A DNA stretch of 64,000 nt from Agrostemma githago (GCA_958450325.1 OY288241.1:55872078-55936077), one strand, 5' to 3'; counted from the stretch's first letter, positions 10,650 to 22,927 are shown. Numbers and translations: made by a program. The notes: generated by a model from the letters alone, not told the origin.

Positions 10650-11813
10650 TTACATAATCAATTCAAATTTTAATCTTGATAAAAAGCTAAATTTAATCGC
10701 TGTCTTCTGGAGCTTGACCATCAAATTTGTGCAGATATGTTCCATTTGGTCATCTTTAAGAGATTGATTGCTTGAGTTGTCCTTCAAATTAGTTCGATTA
10801 GCGATGTATTGCACTATTTCATTGACGTAGGACATATCGTGTTCCGAGGCTTGAACACTACATTCCCCCTCTTCAACATTATTCTGAAATTCTGATGGAT
10901 CCTTATAGTTAGGATATGTACGTCGTTCATCCTCCACAATCATGTTGTGAAGTATAATACATGTCTTCATAATTTTGTTCAAAATATTAGCATCCCAGGT
11001 CCTTGCCGGGTAATGAAGAACCACGAATCTTGCTTGTAGTACACCAAAGACACGTTACACGTCTTTTCTAACCGCCTCTTGCCTTTGTGCAAACAACTTC
11101 TCTTTCGATGTCTACAGTAACGGGAATGATTTTACAAATGCCGACCAAGTCAGATCTATATCATCGGTAAGATAGTAGCAAGTGTTGTGTTCACGGCCAT
11201 TAACCTCATACTTAACCATGGGGCTCTCCCGTTTAATAGATCATCAAAAATTGGGGATCGATATAAAACTAGTAAGTCATTACAAGTACCTGGGAGACCG
11301 AAAAATGCGTGCCAGATCCAGAGATCTTGTGTGGCTACCGCTTCTAGAACGACAGTGAGTTTTCCACTTCTCCCTTGATACATACCCCTCCATGCATGTG
11401 GACAATTCTGCCAAGTCCAATGCATACAGTCGATAGAGCCTATAACACCCCGACCCAAACTAGGACCAGAAATGTTAGTCGCGGTAGCTCACCAGACTCT
11501 ATACTGGTCCAACAAACCAACACAAGTCATTTCCAGCGCATTTTATCCTCACTCATGCGCATCCCGGAAACCTTCCCAGGAGGTCACCCACTAAGATTAC
11601 TCCTACTCAAGCACGTTTAACTGTGGTGTTCTTTTACATGGATGACCAAAAAAGAAAGTGCACTTTGTTGATATGAGTAGTATTTTCAATCTCTTTAAGC
11701 ACTAGTCATTTAAGCTCATAAATAGGATATCTTCAATTAACATGGGGTGTTTCAGAGTCAATCATTCCCGGAAATCCCCTCCTCTTGTTCACGGAGATCC
11801 TCTAGAGTAGGCG
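10650..11813 (-). pseudogene. PIF/Harbinger transposase (DDE_Tnp_4), interrupted
   Basis: The minus strand encodes the DDE nuclease domain of plant Harbinger transposases. 'RGFPGMI' lies at about 11760-11785, 'GSIDCMHW' (first D) near 11440, 'WIWHAFFGLPG' then 'ND' (second D) near 11290, and 'ILHNMIVEDER' (acidic residue) near 10940. A Cassandra LTR at 11441-11754 separates the first two blocks. At least two stops lie between 11025 and 11155, with frameshifts near 11165 and 11790. The N-terminal half is missing: similarity stops at 11813, where the Tat-B LTR begins, so the remainder probably lies beyond the right edge of the window. This is a dead transposase used as a landing site by two LTR elements. 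Confidence 0.85.
11441..11754 (-). mobile_element. Cassandra TRIM solo LTR
   Basis: On the minus strand it runs from TGAAACACCCC (11754) to GGGTGTTATA (11441, final CA changed to TA), 314 bases. It contains a 5S rRNA-derived segment at about 11573-11631 (minus reading CACAGTTAAACGTGCTTGAG, then GGGTGACCTCCTGGGAAG), the hallmark of Cassandra. Flanks are GAGCC on the left and GAGTC on the right, a 5-bp target duplication with one mismatch. No second LTR or internal domain is present, so this is a solo LTR left by recombination. Confidence 0.85.
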
Positions 11814-14288
11814 TGGACAAGAGAAAATCATCCACAGGGTTCATTTCGAAAGAGTCGCCACCGAATTTAAGGAAACCCGGGAACTGTACAATGGTCTTCG
11901 GACGGGTCCGCAAACCATAAACATTGAGCTTGTGGTGAATGTACGTGTTAGGAAGCCCTTTAATCAGACACCTAACCTTGCCCGTTATAATAACGACCCC
12001 TACTTGGAAAATGATGTTTTGGTTGAATATGATTATAATTGTTCAAATGAGAGTGCAAAGGTTGTTTTAAACCCTAACATGTGAAGTTCATTCTATGTCA
12101 TTTAATGCAATTATTACTTCGTCGAAGTGAAATTTAGCATGTGGGTTCATTTAATCCATACTACAACAAGAAGCACACACATGACTCTAACTATTACAAC
12201 CCAGGCATTTCATGCCGACTCGAACGCAAACAAACAAAATTAAATAAACTCGATCTATATACAATGGACTAATCTAGACGTATATACAAGACCTTGATAA
12301 ACGTGCTCCAAAGGGGAAGGAACGACCTACATACGCGAGTTGGTCTCGGCCTCCTCTTGTTTGGCGCACCCGCTTTGATTTAATTAATTAGAATTGATTA
12401 CCTAACTAATCAAAACAAAGTTTTTCAAAATTGATTTGACTCAAAATAAAAAAAAAGGAAAAGAAACGACTCTTAATAAATTACAAAAGACCGAAATACT
12501 AAAAATTACAACCATTTACAACGACGACACTTGAATAAAACAAATAATATAAAAACGGATTAGTAACGCCGTAAACGTAATAATTAAAATACATGAATAA
12601 TCAAACGTAAACGAGACAATTTTGTTATATAACCAAAACAAAGTTAGATATAATTACATGATTAAAAGAAGTAAAATTTTATTTTACTTAAACGATTATC
12701 CGAATTTAATCCTATTAATCAAAGTTTCACTTTAATCAAGTAAAGGTCGTCTACTTCGTAGATCTAACCATAAATCGTCATATTACATATTAATTAAGTC
12801 TTTGAGATTATTAATTATTAAAGACGAAAGATTCATGATGCTAATCTTAATTATGCTCGATTTTGAATACAACGACATGAATATGAGACGAGGATATGAC
12901 TGACTAATCTAGCGGATTTGTTCCCCGACTCAACTCAACACGGAATGGTACTTTAACTCATACTCGAATCTATACTAATGTTTTGTAGTTATTTTTTATG
13001 TTAGTCGATATACAAGTTAGAAAAGTGGAAATAAAGACAGATTAAAAAAACATAATAAAATGGAGGAAGAGATGAGATTTTTTGCACCCTGAACATACAC
13101 GTAGTTTGAGATACCACTTGGGATTGTCGGATATAGTCTTTGCAAATAGGGTACGTCGTCGACAGTTTTTTAAAAGATTCAATTTTAAAACAACACAAAT
13201 TTTCAATTCGCGCGGTTTTGTGCTCTTCGCGCAACGATTTTCAAAACGGGATTGTGACTTCATTTCTTAACCAAACTTTGTTCCGAAAGATGTTCTTGAA
13301 TCTTGAGACTCTGAACTTTTTATTAGTAACAAAAAAAACATAAGAAAAAACTAGTTGAAAATGATCATAAACGAGCGAGAACAGATGCTGTCCAGAAACT
13401 GTCGGAAACAGAAGCGAAAGTAATGAATCACGCAAACTGAGACACAAAACGTTACTTAAGAACAAGTATGGATATTATTCTAGGTAGATGACTTTCCCTA
13501 GATTATCTAGGTCAAATTTCATGGAATTTGAACAAGTTTTGAATGAGTTTGGAAAGCAATTTCGAAGGTGACAACGGTAATGACTACTGCTGTTTTCGGA
13601 TCCTTTCTTCTCTTATATTTTCTCTGATTTTCTCTCCCCTTATCATGGTAATAGTAGGTTATATATATAGGAATATGAATAACGTCTAGGTTTCAGATTT
13701 CACAATTCAAAAAGATCAATTTAAAGTGTGAATGAAAGCTTTAAAAGAATTGATTTTGGAAGGAATTTGGTGAGGGGATTTGTTTCAATATTTGGGTTGA
13801 TCTTGTTAGCTTTTTTAATTATATTATGGAGGGAAATGGTCAAAGTTGATTTGGGTGTCAAATATGGGAAACACGAGATTGAGTTAAGACTCTAGCTCGA
13901 AGTTCCAAAATCGCTCGAAAGATGAGTTCAAAATATGCTTTAAAACTCGATTTTCAAATCAAATAAAAGCGACAGTTTGTAAACCATCTTCAAACCGAAT
14001 TGAAATTGAAATTGAGAAAATAAATTCATTTATTTTTTTAAATCAATTAAATTGTAAAAGTTTAACATCAAGACTTTTAAAATCAATTTAAAATTAAATA
14101 AACTCATTTCGAAACATTGAAGATTTAAATTTCATTTAACTCGTAAAATCCGTTGACTAAGTCTCATTCTACATCGTAAAATGAGTCCCATTAAATGAGC
14201 GGCATCGACGAAAATACATATTGTCCTATCATCATTGGGTGTGCGGGGTCTCTATAAATTATGGTATCAACAGATACGGGTATCTACA
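11814..14288 (-). repeat. 3' LTR of Tat-B (minus-strand Tat element)
   Basis: Minus reading starts TGTAGATACCCGTATCTG at 14288 and ends CTTGTCCA at 11814, 2475 bases. Just outside 14288 the minus strand has the polypurine tract GTCAAAGTAGGGGCTC, so this is the 3' LTR. A TATATATA box lies at about 13661-13668 in a promoter-like position. The CGGTGGCGACTC box shared with other Tat LTRs is near 11857. The left junction falls in the Harbinger transposase. Minor ORFs around 13000-13465 are overlapping shadows. Confidence 0.75.
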
Positions 14289-14304
14289 GAGCCCCTACTT
14301 TGAC
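14289..14304 (-). promoter_or_regulatory. Polypurine tract of Tat-B
   Basis: The minus strand reads GTCAAAGTAGGGGCTC directly against the LTR start. Tat-I (GTCAAAGTGGGGGCTTC before 49797) and Tat-N have the same tract. Confidence 0.75.
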
Positions 14305-14559
14305 TGAGGCTTAGACAGGGCGAAAGTCAAAGTACACCCCAACTGACATGGAGATTCTGCGGGTCGTTTGTGGTCCAATAAACCTGCGTACAAAAGCTCG
14401 CCAACCATAAGCAAAGAACATACCTGAAACACGGTTCTGGATGCCTTTGCTTTCATCATCATCATCATGCCAATTCGTCATTGTTGGTCTTCAACCCAAT
14501 ATTTCATCACTTTCATAAACATTCTTCCTCGGTCTTCGACCCTTCGTTTTATCACTTTC

Positions 14560-14640
14560 ACAAACTTCCATAAATGGTGGGTTGAGTCTTATCCTCAGTC
14601 GCCTACGTATCCGTTGTGACGGAATCAAACCCGTATCGTA
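14560..14640 (-). promoter_or_regulatory. Conserved Tat post-coding motif
   Basis: The minus strand carries GGTTTGATTCCGTC, then GGATACGTAGGCGACT after a short gap. The same pair occurs on the plus strand of Tat-I (about 45365-45405) and Tat-O (about 54682-54722). Its function is unknown. Confidence 0.6.
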
Positions 14641-15779
14641 GTTCAACAACCACTGGCACTTAGGTTTCTGCTGTTTTGGCACAAAACGGGACTTTCCCTC
14701 GGGAGGTTGCCGTTATCATATCACATTAGTATTGAAGTTCTATGAACCTTGTAGATTGAAAATGGAACAAACGATATTGACAACCTAATCAATCGCGTTA
14801 AACACGCTTTTCTTAAGAGTATTTCGACCCTACAAGCCTTGAGTATCACGAAATCTCTCTAGAATGAAACGATTTTACAGAATTCTAGGATTTAGAATTT
14901 CTGAAACTTGCACTTTTGTGAGTTATTATGAATGTTGTTAAGTTAACCACCAAAATCAATATGATATAGGCATGTTTTTGCATGCATGCATTCATCCTTA
15001 GTTTATATTCATGTCATACATGTAATATGAACCGAAAACTTAAGGGATGACACGTTGCTTCCCTCCAAAACCAACCGAACCACCGCCAAAAGAGAAATAG
15101 AATACACGGCAAAAACAACCCATCCCGGCCGGGACCAAATCCATCCCGACCGAGAAGGCTCATCCTGATCGGGACCAAAACTCATCCCGACCGGGAAGGA
15201 CTACAGTAGCCAATGTTTCTTGCTCTCTTTGGTCACGGCCGTGACCATTTCTTCCCTACCGGGAGGTACTTATTTTCTCAAGTTTGACGGATTTAATTGA
15301 AGTACCATTAATCTAAGTACATTATTACTTAGGCTAACCACTTAATAACACGATATATTTGATATATCATAACCATCCCATATAACAACAAGCTCGGTAT
15401 TAGATTGAATACAAATGTGCACTCCACACCTCCGTACTCAAATTATATCGTTCCCGAGTTCATTTCGATTTCAGTTTGAAAACCCAAATACACTTAAATG
15501 CCTTGTGATCAAGTCACTAACAATTACTCACCTGAGCTCACTTGTGGAGTTCCTCTAATTTCCAATGGGCCCAAAGTCAACGACTTTAATTTAAAGCCCT
15601 CAGTCGAAGCATATCCTGCTATTCACGTTGCTCACTTAAGTTGCATACAAAGTTCTTCCAGTTCATTTTGAAGATGGCCCCTGTAGCCGTCAACTTTAGA
15701 GCCTCAATTGAAGAATATCCTGCTATACTTGAACATAATCCAACATCACATAACACACATTCAAATTGTCAAGATGGAT
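14641..15779 (-). other. Tat-B 3' region with short degenerate repeats
   Basis: No gene. At 15118-15200 four copies of a CATCCCGACCGGGA palindromic unit occur about 20 bases apart. At 15560-15755 a block with a CCTGCTAT end and a GTCAAC(G/T)ACTTTA-like start is duplicated at about 120-base spacing. Both suggest local tandem amplification. Confidence 0.5.
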
Positions 15780-16053
15780 CATTCGAGAGATTGGGTTATC
15801 GACATGAAATTTGATTTTGAAACATTTGAATCACCGGATCGTCGATCCGAATTTTGAAATGTTGAGTTGTCGACTCGAATTCTGAAACATTTGAATAATT
15901 GGATCGTCCATCCAAATTTTGAATGGATGGGTCGTTGACCCGAATTTTGAATCTGAAACATTAGGATTATTGGATAGGTCGATCCAAAATTTGAAAAGAT
16001 TTGGTCGTCAACCCGAATTTTAAACTAGTCATTTGAAACATTGGGTTGTCGAC
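15780..16053 (-). repeat. Tat-B tandem array, left part
   Basis: Degenerate units built on (A/G)TTGG(A/G)TCGTCGA(T/C)CCGAATTTTGAA recur about every 40-50 bases. Each unit holds a short palindrome such as GGATCGTCGATCC or GGGTCGTCGACCC. The array continues at 18347 beyond the CACTA-like insertion. Confidence 0.7.
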
Positions 16054-16464
16054 AACTACAACAAATTGACACTTGTGCCACGAATTATGCCACGGAAATT
16101 TGTTATTCGTGGCTAATATTTACCTAGCTACGGGAAAATTTTGATTCAGTACTGGGAAAAAAGTATGCCACGAGACAATACTTCCCTTGGCTAAAATTCA
16201 TTTGCGCCACGAATTTTATTAAAGTCGTGGTCAATAATCAATATTGCCACGAAAGATGCCACACCCATGGCAAAAATATATATTGCCATGAATTTGTTCT
16301 TTGGCAAATATTTTTTTAGTCACGATGTAATTAACTTCCATCGCAAAATTATTTTCTAGCCACTAACTTAATAAACGCATGTGGCTAATGTTTAAATATG
16401 AAAATAAATAAAAATATTAAATTTGAAAAATTTTATTAATAAAAAAATATGTTATTCTTTTATA

Positions 16465-16721
16465 CTCCCTCAGTCCCAGTGAATTCTTTACGTTTACTTT
16501 TTGACACTATTCATGTGGTAGAATGATCTCGAATATAATTTCTAATATATAACGTAAAACATAGTCATGTGAGATCTTTTTCGAATGGTCTTAATATGTA
16601 CATTAAGATTATCAAATTTTTAGAATTTTTAATAACACGTAAATAAAGATATGAACGAAATGAAATGTACATCGACAAGTGTGAAAAAGCAAACGTAAAG
16701 AATTCATTGGGACGGAGGGAG
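16465..16721. mobile_element. Stowaway MITE (Tc1/mariner type)
   Basis: The TIRs are CTCCCTCAGTCCCAGTGAAT on the left and, on the reverse strand of the right end, CTCCCTCCGTCCCAATGAAT. It is flanked by TA on both sides (16463-16464 and 16722-16723). The inverted similarity continues through GAATTCTTTACGTTT. Length 257 bases, no ORF. Confidence 0.95.
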
Positions 16722-17980
16722 TATAGTTTTAAGAAGAAAAAAAAATATTTTTTTTTGTAAAATTAAGTACAATTAAGGAAAACTTTGGTTGTCTAATTTG
16801 TTGATTTTCAACCAATCATAATTTTTGAAGTCGTTGATTTCTCTTAACTTGACAATATCAATATGCGTAATTAAAATTATATAATCTTAAGTATGACTTT
16901 TGAAAGATCGGCTGACATTTAAATAGTGTAATATATGCTCGATAAAATGCGGCGTACATAAAATAAGTATGTAATTTATCATTCATTATTGAGGCGTTTA
17001 ATATTATTTCAGACTCTTTCAGCTTTACTGCTTAATTAGTTTATTAATTTTTTCACACGTAATACATTTCTTTTGAAGACAAAAAAAAATTAAAAAGAAA
17101 GTGACCGAGCATGACTCATAACCACAATTCGAGCGTTGTATTTTTTTTCCAAATTATTGATTTATTTCTTACAATATTTTCAGTGTGAAAAAAATTGCTT
17201 TTTTTAAACTCATATTTAAGAATTCTAATAGATAAATATTTTTTATGGAATTACCTTTGACTCCGAAACAATGATTATTTTTGTAAATTAATTGTCTTTC
17301 AAGTTATTTGGTTTGGAAGAAAGATTAATGTTTTAGAAAGTCGTACCTAAGTTTAATAATCAGTCGAAATTATTTTTCAAAAAAAGAGAGGTATAAGTGA
17401 GAAAACCAATAATTAACAAATAAAAGTAAGAAAATTTAATAATTAAGGACTACTAGCTTAGTGAGAAAATCCAAAATTAATTTATCGTCAACTGTTCAAT
17501 TCAATATCTGTTCTGTAATATTATTTGGAAGATATTTTAAAAAATGAATACAAAATAAAATTTACTTAATGAAAAATAAAATTCAGGTAAAACTTGAAGT
17601 AGACAAAAGGAAACTCGATGAGGATAAAAAACTGAAGAAATAAAATAATGACCGATAGTTCAATGTAAATAAAAGATCTAATTAAACTAGTAACGCAAAG
17701 AAAAAACATATCGAAAGAATTATGAATAAAAGAACGTGGAAAATAGAAATTAAAATACAAATATTGATAAATTAATGAAATCATAAATACGAAAGTGAAT
17801 TCGAAACTTGATTTTTTTGCCGGGGTAATCAAATTTTAATCATAAATACGTAAATCATTGGGGAAAAAACAATTAATTAATCAAAATTAAATTTAGTTTG
17901 TGGAAAAAAAATCACTTTAAAAGAATTCAAATCGATGATTATGTCCATAAAATTCAAATTCATTCCTGGTAGGTGGCAAT

Positions 17981-18046
17981 AAGAACTCCATCGTTAAGCG
18001 TGCTTGAGTGAGAGTAGTGTTAAGATGGGTGATCTCCTAGGAAGGC
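17981..18046 (+). other. 5S rRNA-derived segment inside the CACTA-like element
   Basis: The sequence matches the 3' half of plant 5S rRNA with few changes: AGAACTCC, GTTAAGCGTGCTTGAG, GAGAGTAGT, AGATGGGTGA and CTCCTAGGAAG in order. This covers the internal control region (C box). The first half of 5S is absent, so it is not a 5S gene. Unlike the Cassandra LTR, no LTR ends are visible around it. Confidence 0.75.
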
Positions 18047-18346
18047 TCTTAAATGCGCACGACTTATTAATTTATTTAATTTATTATATATTTTGTCAGC
18101 AGAATAAATGTTTCATCACAAGGGTAATTATCCACGGGATAATCCGTGGCATAAAAATAATTCTTGCCACGGGAGACTCCGTGGCAAAAAAATCAATACT
18201 TGCCACGGTTTTTTTGTGGCTATTTGTTTGTCACGGCCACTTGCGCCACGGATGGTCTTTCTGTGACAAAGTGCTTTAGGCATGAAAATTTAGCACTTTT
18301 GCCATGAACTCAGCCGTGGCCCAAGTGCTCATTTGTAGTAGTTGAC

Positions 18347-18560
18347 TTGAATTTCGAATGAATGGGTCGTCGACCCCAAATTTGATTTTGAAATATTTGA
18401 ATCATTGGATTGCCGATCCGAAATATGAATTTGACAGTTGAAATATTGGGTCGTCGACCCGAATTTTGAACTTGAGGCTTGAAATATTGGATCTTCGATT
18501 TGAGACTTGAGGTCGAATTCGTATGAAATATGGAATCATTGATCTGAAACTTTCGAAAAA
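18347..18560 (-). repeat. Tat-B tandem array, right part
   Basis: Continues the TCGTCGACCC / TCGTCGATCC palindromic units of 15780-16053, for example at about 18364 and 18450. The CACTA-like element entered this array. Confidence 0.65.
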
Positions 18561-20379
18561 AAAGTTTCTGAATTTCATGAGCATTTTTGAGCAGGTATAT
18601 GATGGGTATCCATGATTTGCATTTTTCATATGCGACTCGAACACTACGTGACCTGAAAGTAAATGACGTGGGAGTAGCCCGCTACCTACAAACGAACATC
18701 CGTAAGTGTGTACGGAATTTAGTTCAATTATCGACACGCTGAGGATATAGATGTAGAGAGATCGTTCCAGCGCACGAAACATATATAAAAAAAATCATGT
18801 GAACACATTTTCCTGACTTAGACGTAATGGCACATGATCCAGGCATAACTTCCTCAAAACAAACACTTGTCGTAGGACAAGTGATGTAAAGCACGACTCA
18901 AAGGTATGTAATGATCATCCTCCAAATTCACAAATCAGATGAAGCTAAGAAACGTGTAATGCCAAGAAATTCAATTGAACCGATAATCATGTCTGTAAAG
19001 AAACATTGCCTGCCAAATTTCCAATCTTGCATGACCGAAAAGTCGGATCCCTCGTTGATTTCACTCTTTCACTCATAAGTAACGAGGTGAGTATATGTAA
19101 AGATAGAAGAAATGGGAATCACTCACTGAACTTGTGGAATATGCATTCATGTAGTGCAAAATCAATCTCCCCAACCAAATATGTATTCAACCAAACAAGA
19201 CCATGGTACATGTAAAGGACTTACAAGGGCGGCCAATAGATAGGGGTAAAAAGTGGATTGTGCAAGGCACGTATGGAAATGTAGAGCTAATATCGGTAGT
19301 CGTAGCTACACACTGAAAACAATTCTACTCGAACACTTGATATCAAATCATCAATTAGAGAAATGATTTTAACTTGAAATACAAGAGAAAACTTTTGATA
19401 CCCTCACAAACGTGCATTAGACTCTACTTTTCTTTTGTTTTTTTTTTCTATTTCGACCATTTCCCTAAGCATTTGTAAGAAGCAATTTTTTCTCTTTACT
19501 TTTCGATCTTTTTCCGATCCTTTTTTTTATTTCTCTTGCTTTTTCTTTTTTCTGTTTTTTTTCAATTAGGGGAAGGTTATTACATTCTCATACTCAAATG
19601 ATATAAAAATTCTCAATTCAACAAGAGTAGAACTAATTAAATCAAGCAAGAAACTGCGACTGCTCCGATAAGGTAGTCTTTTCTAGGATGTAGCTAATAT
19701 TAAGGTGAATGAAAATAGGCTACAAAGTCTCAAACGAGCTAAACATAGTGTATAAGGACCTAAATTTATAGTAATAAAATCAGGTCGATTTGGCTATGTG
19801 GAGGTCAAAAGAACAAGTAGAATTGCCATTCACCATGAACCACCTGGCCTCCTCAAACCCAACACGTATTTAATAACAAGAGACGAATGTCACACATATG
19901 AAAATTGATGCCAAACATTCCGCAAGGAGAAAATCACTCAATCCTAATAACAAATGAGACCAATTATGAATGATATTAGCCTAGGAAGCTCCAAACTCCT
20001 CAGAATTTTTGTCACTTACCGAGAATTAGTCAAATTTACTCATTTAGCAATTAATGGTTCAAGCTAGACAAATCAAATTGGCATAATATCATATAAAGAC
20101 AAAAACACACTCAAGTTTGAACTAAGCTGCAAAATAAGAGAAAATGATGCAAAAAGCATTATTATCATCATCGTTTAGCACACTTCAACATCGGACCAAA
20201 AACACGTAAGGGCCTGACATACTGACACACGGCACGGGTCTTAGACCCAACTTAACCAATGGTAAGCTTCCCAACTAGAACTTCGTTCTCTGGGCTTGAG
20301 AGGAACTTGGATTAATCAACGGCATACTGGACGAATTAAGTGGGACAAGTCGGTCTGATCTCTTACGAGTATCCCATTT
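18561..20379 (-). other. Tat-B internal region, no gene recognised
   Basis: No ORF over 70 codons except weak ones. A pyrimidine-rich tract lies at about 19425-19565. Neither reverse transcriptase nor integrase motifs could be found on either strand, so the coding part of Tat-B is deleted or fully decayed here. Confidence 0.45.
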
Positions 20380-20590
20380 GCATGATCTCCAAAGGGGTTG
20401 TTGACATTATTGGGCTTTCCAGATGGGAGTGGGATTGTTCCATTCTTGATCATATCCTAGATCTCGTGCTTCAGTCTATAACACTTTTTGGTGTCATGTC
20501 CCTTTCCTTGATGAAGGGCACAATAGGCATCGGCTCTAAACCATTTGCTTCGTTGTTCCATAGAAGGATCCAAAGTTGGACCTATTAGCT
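20380..20590 (-). pseudogene. Tat-B Gag zinc-knuckle fragment
   Basis: The minus strand reads C-A-L-H-QGKGHDT-x-x-C-YRLKHEI, the C-x2-H-x4-GH-x4-C type knuckle of Tat-lineage Gag, at about 20450-20550. A stop follows the LKHEI. The same domain occurs on the plus strand in Tat-I (43892-43990) and Tat-O (about 52235-52330). Only this fragment of Gag is recognisable. Confidence 0.7.
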
Positions 20591-20763
20591 TCATTTTTCC
20601 TTGGGTTGCAAGCCTTTGGAGTGCATAAGCATAGGTTCATCCGATATCATTAAATACCCTTTCAGCTTGACGTTGGGGCCTCTTCTATGGTCCCTCTAAA
20701 AGACTAATAGTTTCAGCATGGTGGTTAGTAACATGAGCCTTTGATTTGGAGGAAGACATAGCA

Positions 20764-22910
20764 TTTTGGACGTCCGTCTGCACTGCCCGGTCCCCCGTGC
20801 GCGACCGCGTGGGATCGACCCAGTTTCATCACGGCAGCCACCCACGCGACCCCCTCCCGGTCAGGGGCCGGTCCGATCTCGCGTTCGGGTGATGTTTCGA
20901 CCTCGATTCGGATGACGATTCAGACTTGACTATACGGGTGCGGGCACCCGTATTTCCGTTGGAATCGATGAAGTCGTGATTGTAAATGTTTAAAGGCCGA
21001 TATGTTTGGTGAGGAGACCTTTTTAGTGAATCGAATTCGTTGCCGATTTATAGAGTCGCCACCGAGTCAATTATGGGGACTCGGAAACCGTTCAAGTCAA
21101 CTTTGATCCTTAGCCGGCTCAAAGTTGAGGGGCATGGGGACCTAAAGATAAAGACTTGTATCCTTAAGCACTCCATGCCTGGAATGGCTCTCATTGCTAA
21201 TGGTTTCGGACATCCGGAAACCATCGATTCTGAGTAAGGGGTAAGGGTACGTATTGGGAAGCCAACGTCCACTAGACATCGAAACCCAATCCCGCCCGCA
21301 CATAGCGGTCTCTACTAATCAATCGGTGGGCTGATAACTTTGTTCCTTTGTTGTGGCAGAAGTACTGTAACATCCATTGTGTTAACCCTATGTCTTGGCT
21401 ATGTCGGTTGTTTTTTAAGGACAAGTAAGCTTATTGTCGTCGAAGTAATTGTTTTTTACATTCTTTGCATGCGATTTCACGTGACAAGCAGGCCATGAAA
21501 AGATGCACATGAAAGAGTAGAGGGTACTAAGTATTATACGTATTAGCAAATCAGGTTTAAAGTGATTATACGGATATTAGTCATTCTCGTGGTATACCTT
21601 ACCATGTATTCTGCTTAAGGTGGGTCGGCGTAGTATTAATAGGGATGCGTCGAACCATCTATGGAGAGCACCGAGACTAATACTAAACCGGACCATCGCT
21701 TTGTTCAGTTTTAGCTTGTTTATATTTTGAGCTTCGTGTAAGGTGATTTAGCATGCGATTATAAGGTCATAAAAGCGGTAAATCATACGAAAGCACTAAA
21801 TGCGAATGTAAGTAAATCATATAATGAGGAGTTTCACCCTCGGAGTATACGTTAAGCGAGACACGATGCGTAGACAGTTGAGAACGAATCTTAGCACTAT
21901 TCGGGTTTATTTAGAGTGTTTTAGTGCTTATGGTTGAAGTTGGGATGTTACGTATGTTTATAACGTGCCGTGGACCTAGTGTCCACGTTTGACGTTATCG
22001 TAGTGCATAATAAAAGTGCGAGAATGTAAAGTTTTCTTTAGATGACAATCTAGTGACGGTTCGACTTCGAGGCGGATCCTCCTAGCTTGTGGTGATTCCG
22101 ACAGAGTTTCGTTTACTACGGCTTCTTCTGCGGTTAATCCGACAGAGCTCCGCTGCTAGACTCGGGTTTAGATAGTCGAACACAGGCTCCTCGAGATTGA
22201 GTGGGGTTCTCGAAGGTGAGGGGTAACGTCGATTTGCTTATCGGTACAACGATCGAGTGGATCGTTACTTAGGTTCGGAGTGCAAACCTAACTTTAGAGA
22301 AGAAGAGGGGGAGAGCGAGTTCTGTAGAAGTAGACACGTACTCGTGAATTTTGTCGAATCAACGAAATGAGGGGGGTATTTATAGTTGCTCGCGCAGTTC
22401 AAATCACCCTGAAGGACACCTGAGTCCAGGCGCACCAGAACTCAGGCAGCTGGGGTCGTGCGCACGAGATGTATGACGTTCGGTGTGAGACTCCTGGAAT
22501 TTTGAAGATCCGATTTTGAAACTTTCCAAAACAGAGAAGATGCGTGATATATCATGTCTTGGGTATTAAGTATTCCCTCTAACACTAGCGCGTCGTTGCG
22601 TCAGGTGGGCTTCGGGTGTGCATCCCGAGGCTCGCTCGGCCCGACGTGCTGACTCTGGTTTAACTTTGCACATTTCGGGATCGAATCGGAGTCCCGAAGT
22701 CGGAATTGAGTGTAATTAGTGTCGAAGCGACCGTAATGACACGACTAAGGCTGTCTAGATGTTAAATTTATTTTTTCGAGTAATTATTTGATCCGTTCTA
22801 TAGAAAAACTATCTAAAAGATCATAATCTTGCGTTGCGTTGCAGTTCGATCGTCATCGGGTGTTTGTTGGGCACTCCTGCAGCCACCAGTTTCAAATCTG
22901 GGTGTCTATA
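20764..22910 (-). repeat. 3' LTR of Tat-N (minus-strand Tat element)
   Basis: Minus reading starts TATAGACACCCAGATTTGAA at 22910 (TGTAGACACCC in the intact relatives) and ends GGACGTCCAAA near 20764. Length about 2147 bases, same family as the Tat-O and Tat-I LTRs. The polypurine tract GTCAAAGTGGGGGCTTT lies just outside (22911-22927, minus). Both terminal dinucleotides are mutated, so the copy is old. Confidence 0.85.
22377..22384 (-). promoter_or_regulatory. TATA box of the Tat-N LTR
   Basis: TATAAATA on the minus strand, in the same context as in the Tat-O and Tat-I LTRs (followed by CCCCCC and a pyrimidine-rich leader). Confidence 0.6.
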
Positions 22911-22927
22911 AAAGCCCCCACTTTGAC

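Larger units (their letters stand above)
16054..18343. mobile_element. Non-autonomous CACTA-like (En/Spm) transposon
   Basis: Left end AACTACAACAAATTGACACT and right end (reverse strand) AACTACTACAAATGAGCACT form imperfect TIRs. The flanks are GAC (16051-16053) and GAC (18344-18346), a 3-bp target duplication as made by CACTA transposases. Both ends are rich in subterminal GCCACG/CGTGGC boxes (about 16075-16340 and 18130-18320). Length is 2290 bases with no transposase ORF. Both ends read AACTAC where CACTAC is usual. A Stowaway MITE (16465-16721) and a 5S-like segment (17981-18046) lie inside. The 88-codon minus ORF at 17566-17832 is of biased composition and unlikely to be real. Confidence 0.8.
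11814..20763 (-). mobile_element. Tat-B: Tat-lineage element, internally deleted, left portion
   Basis: Going up the window the element shows its 3' LTR, polypurine tract, a conserved post-integrase motif (14560-14640), tandem-repeat arrays, and a Gag zinc-knuckle remnant at 20380-20590. No protease, polymerase or integrase could be recognised between 18560 and 20380, too short a gap for a complete pol. It is interrupted by the CACTA-like element 16054-18343, and on the right by Tat-N at 20764. Assigning 18561-20763 to the same element rests on orientation and order only. Confidence 0.55.

Noticed and set aside
17981..18046. Functional 5S rRNA gene
   Set aside because: The 5' half of 5S is missing and no tandem 5S array is present.
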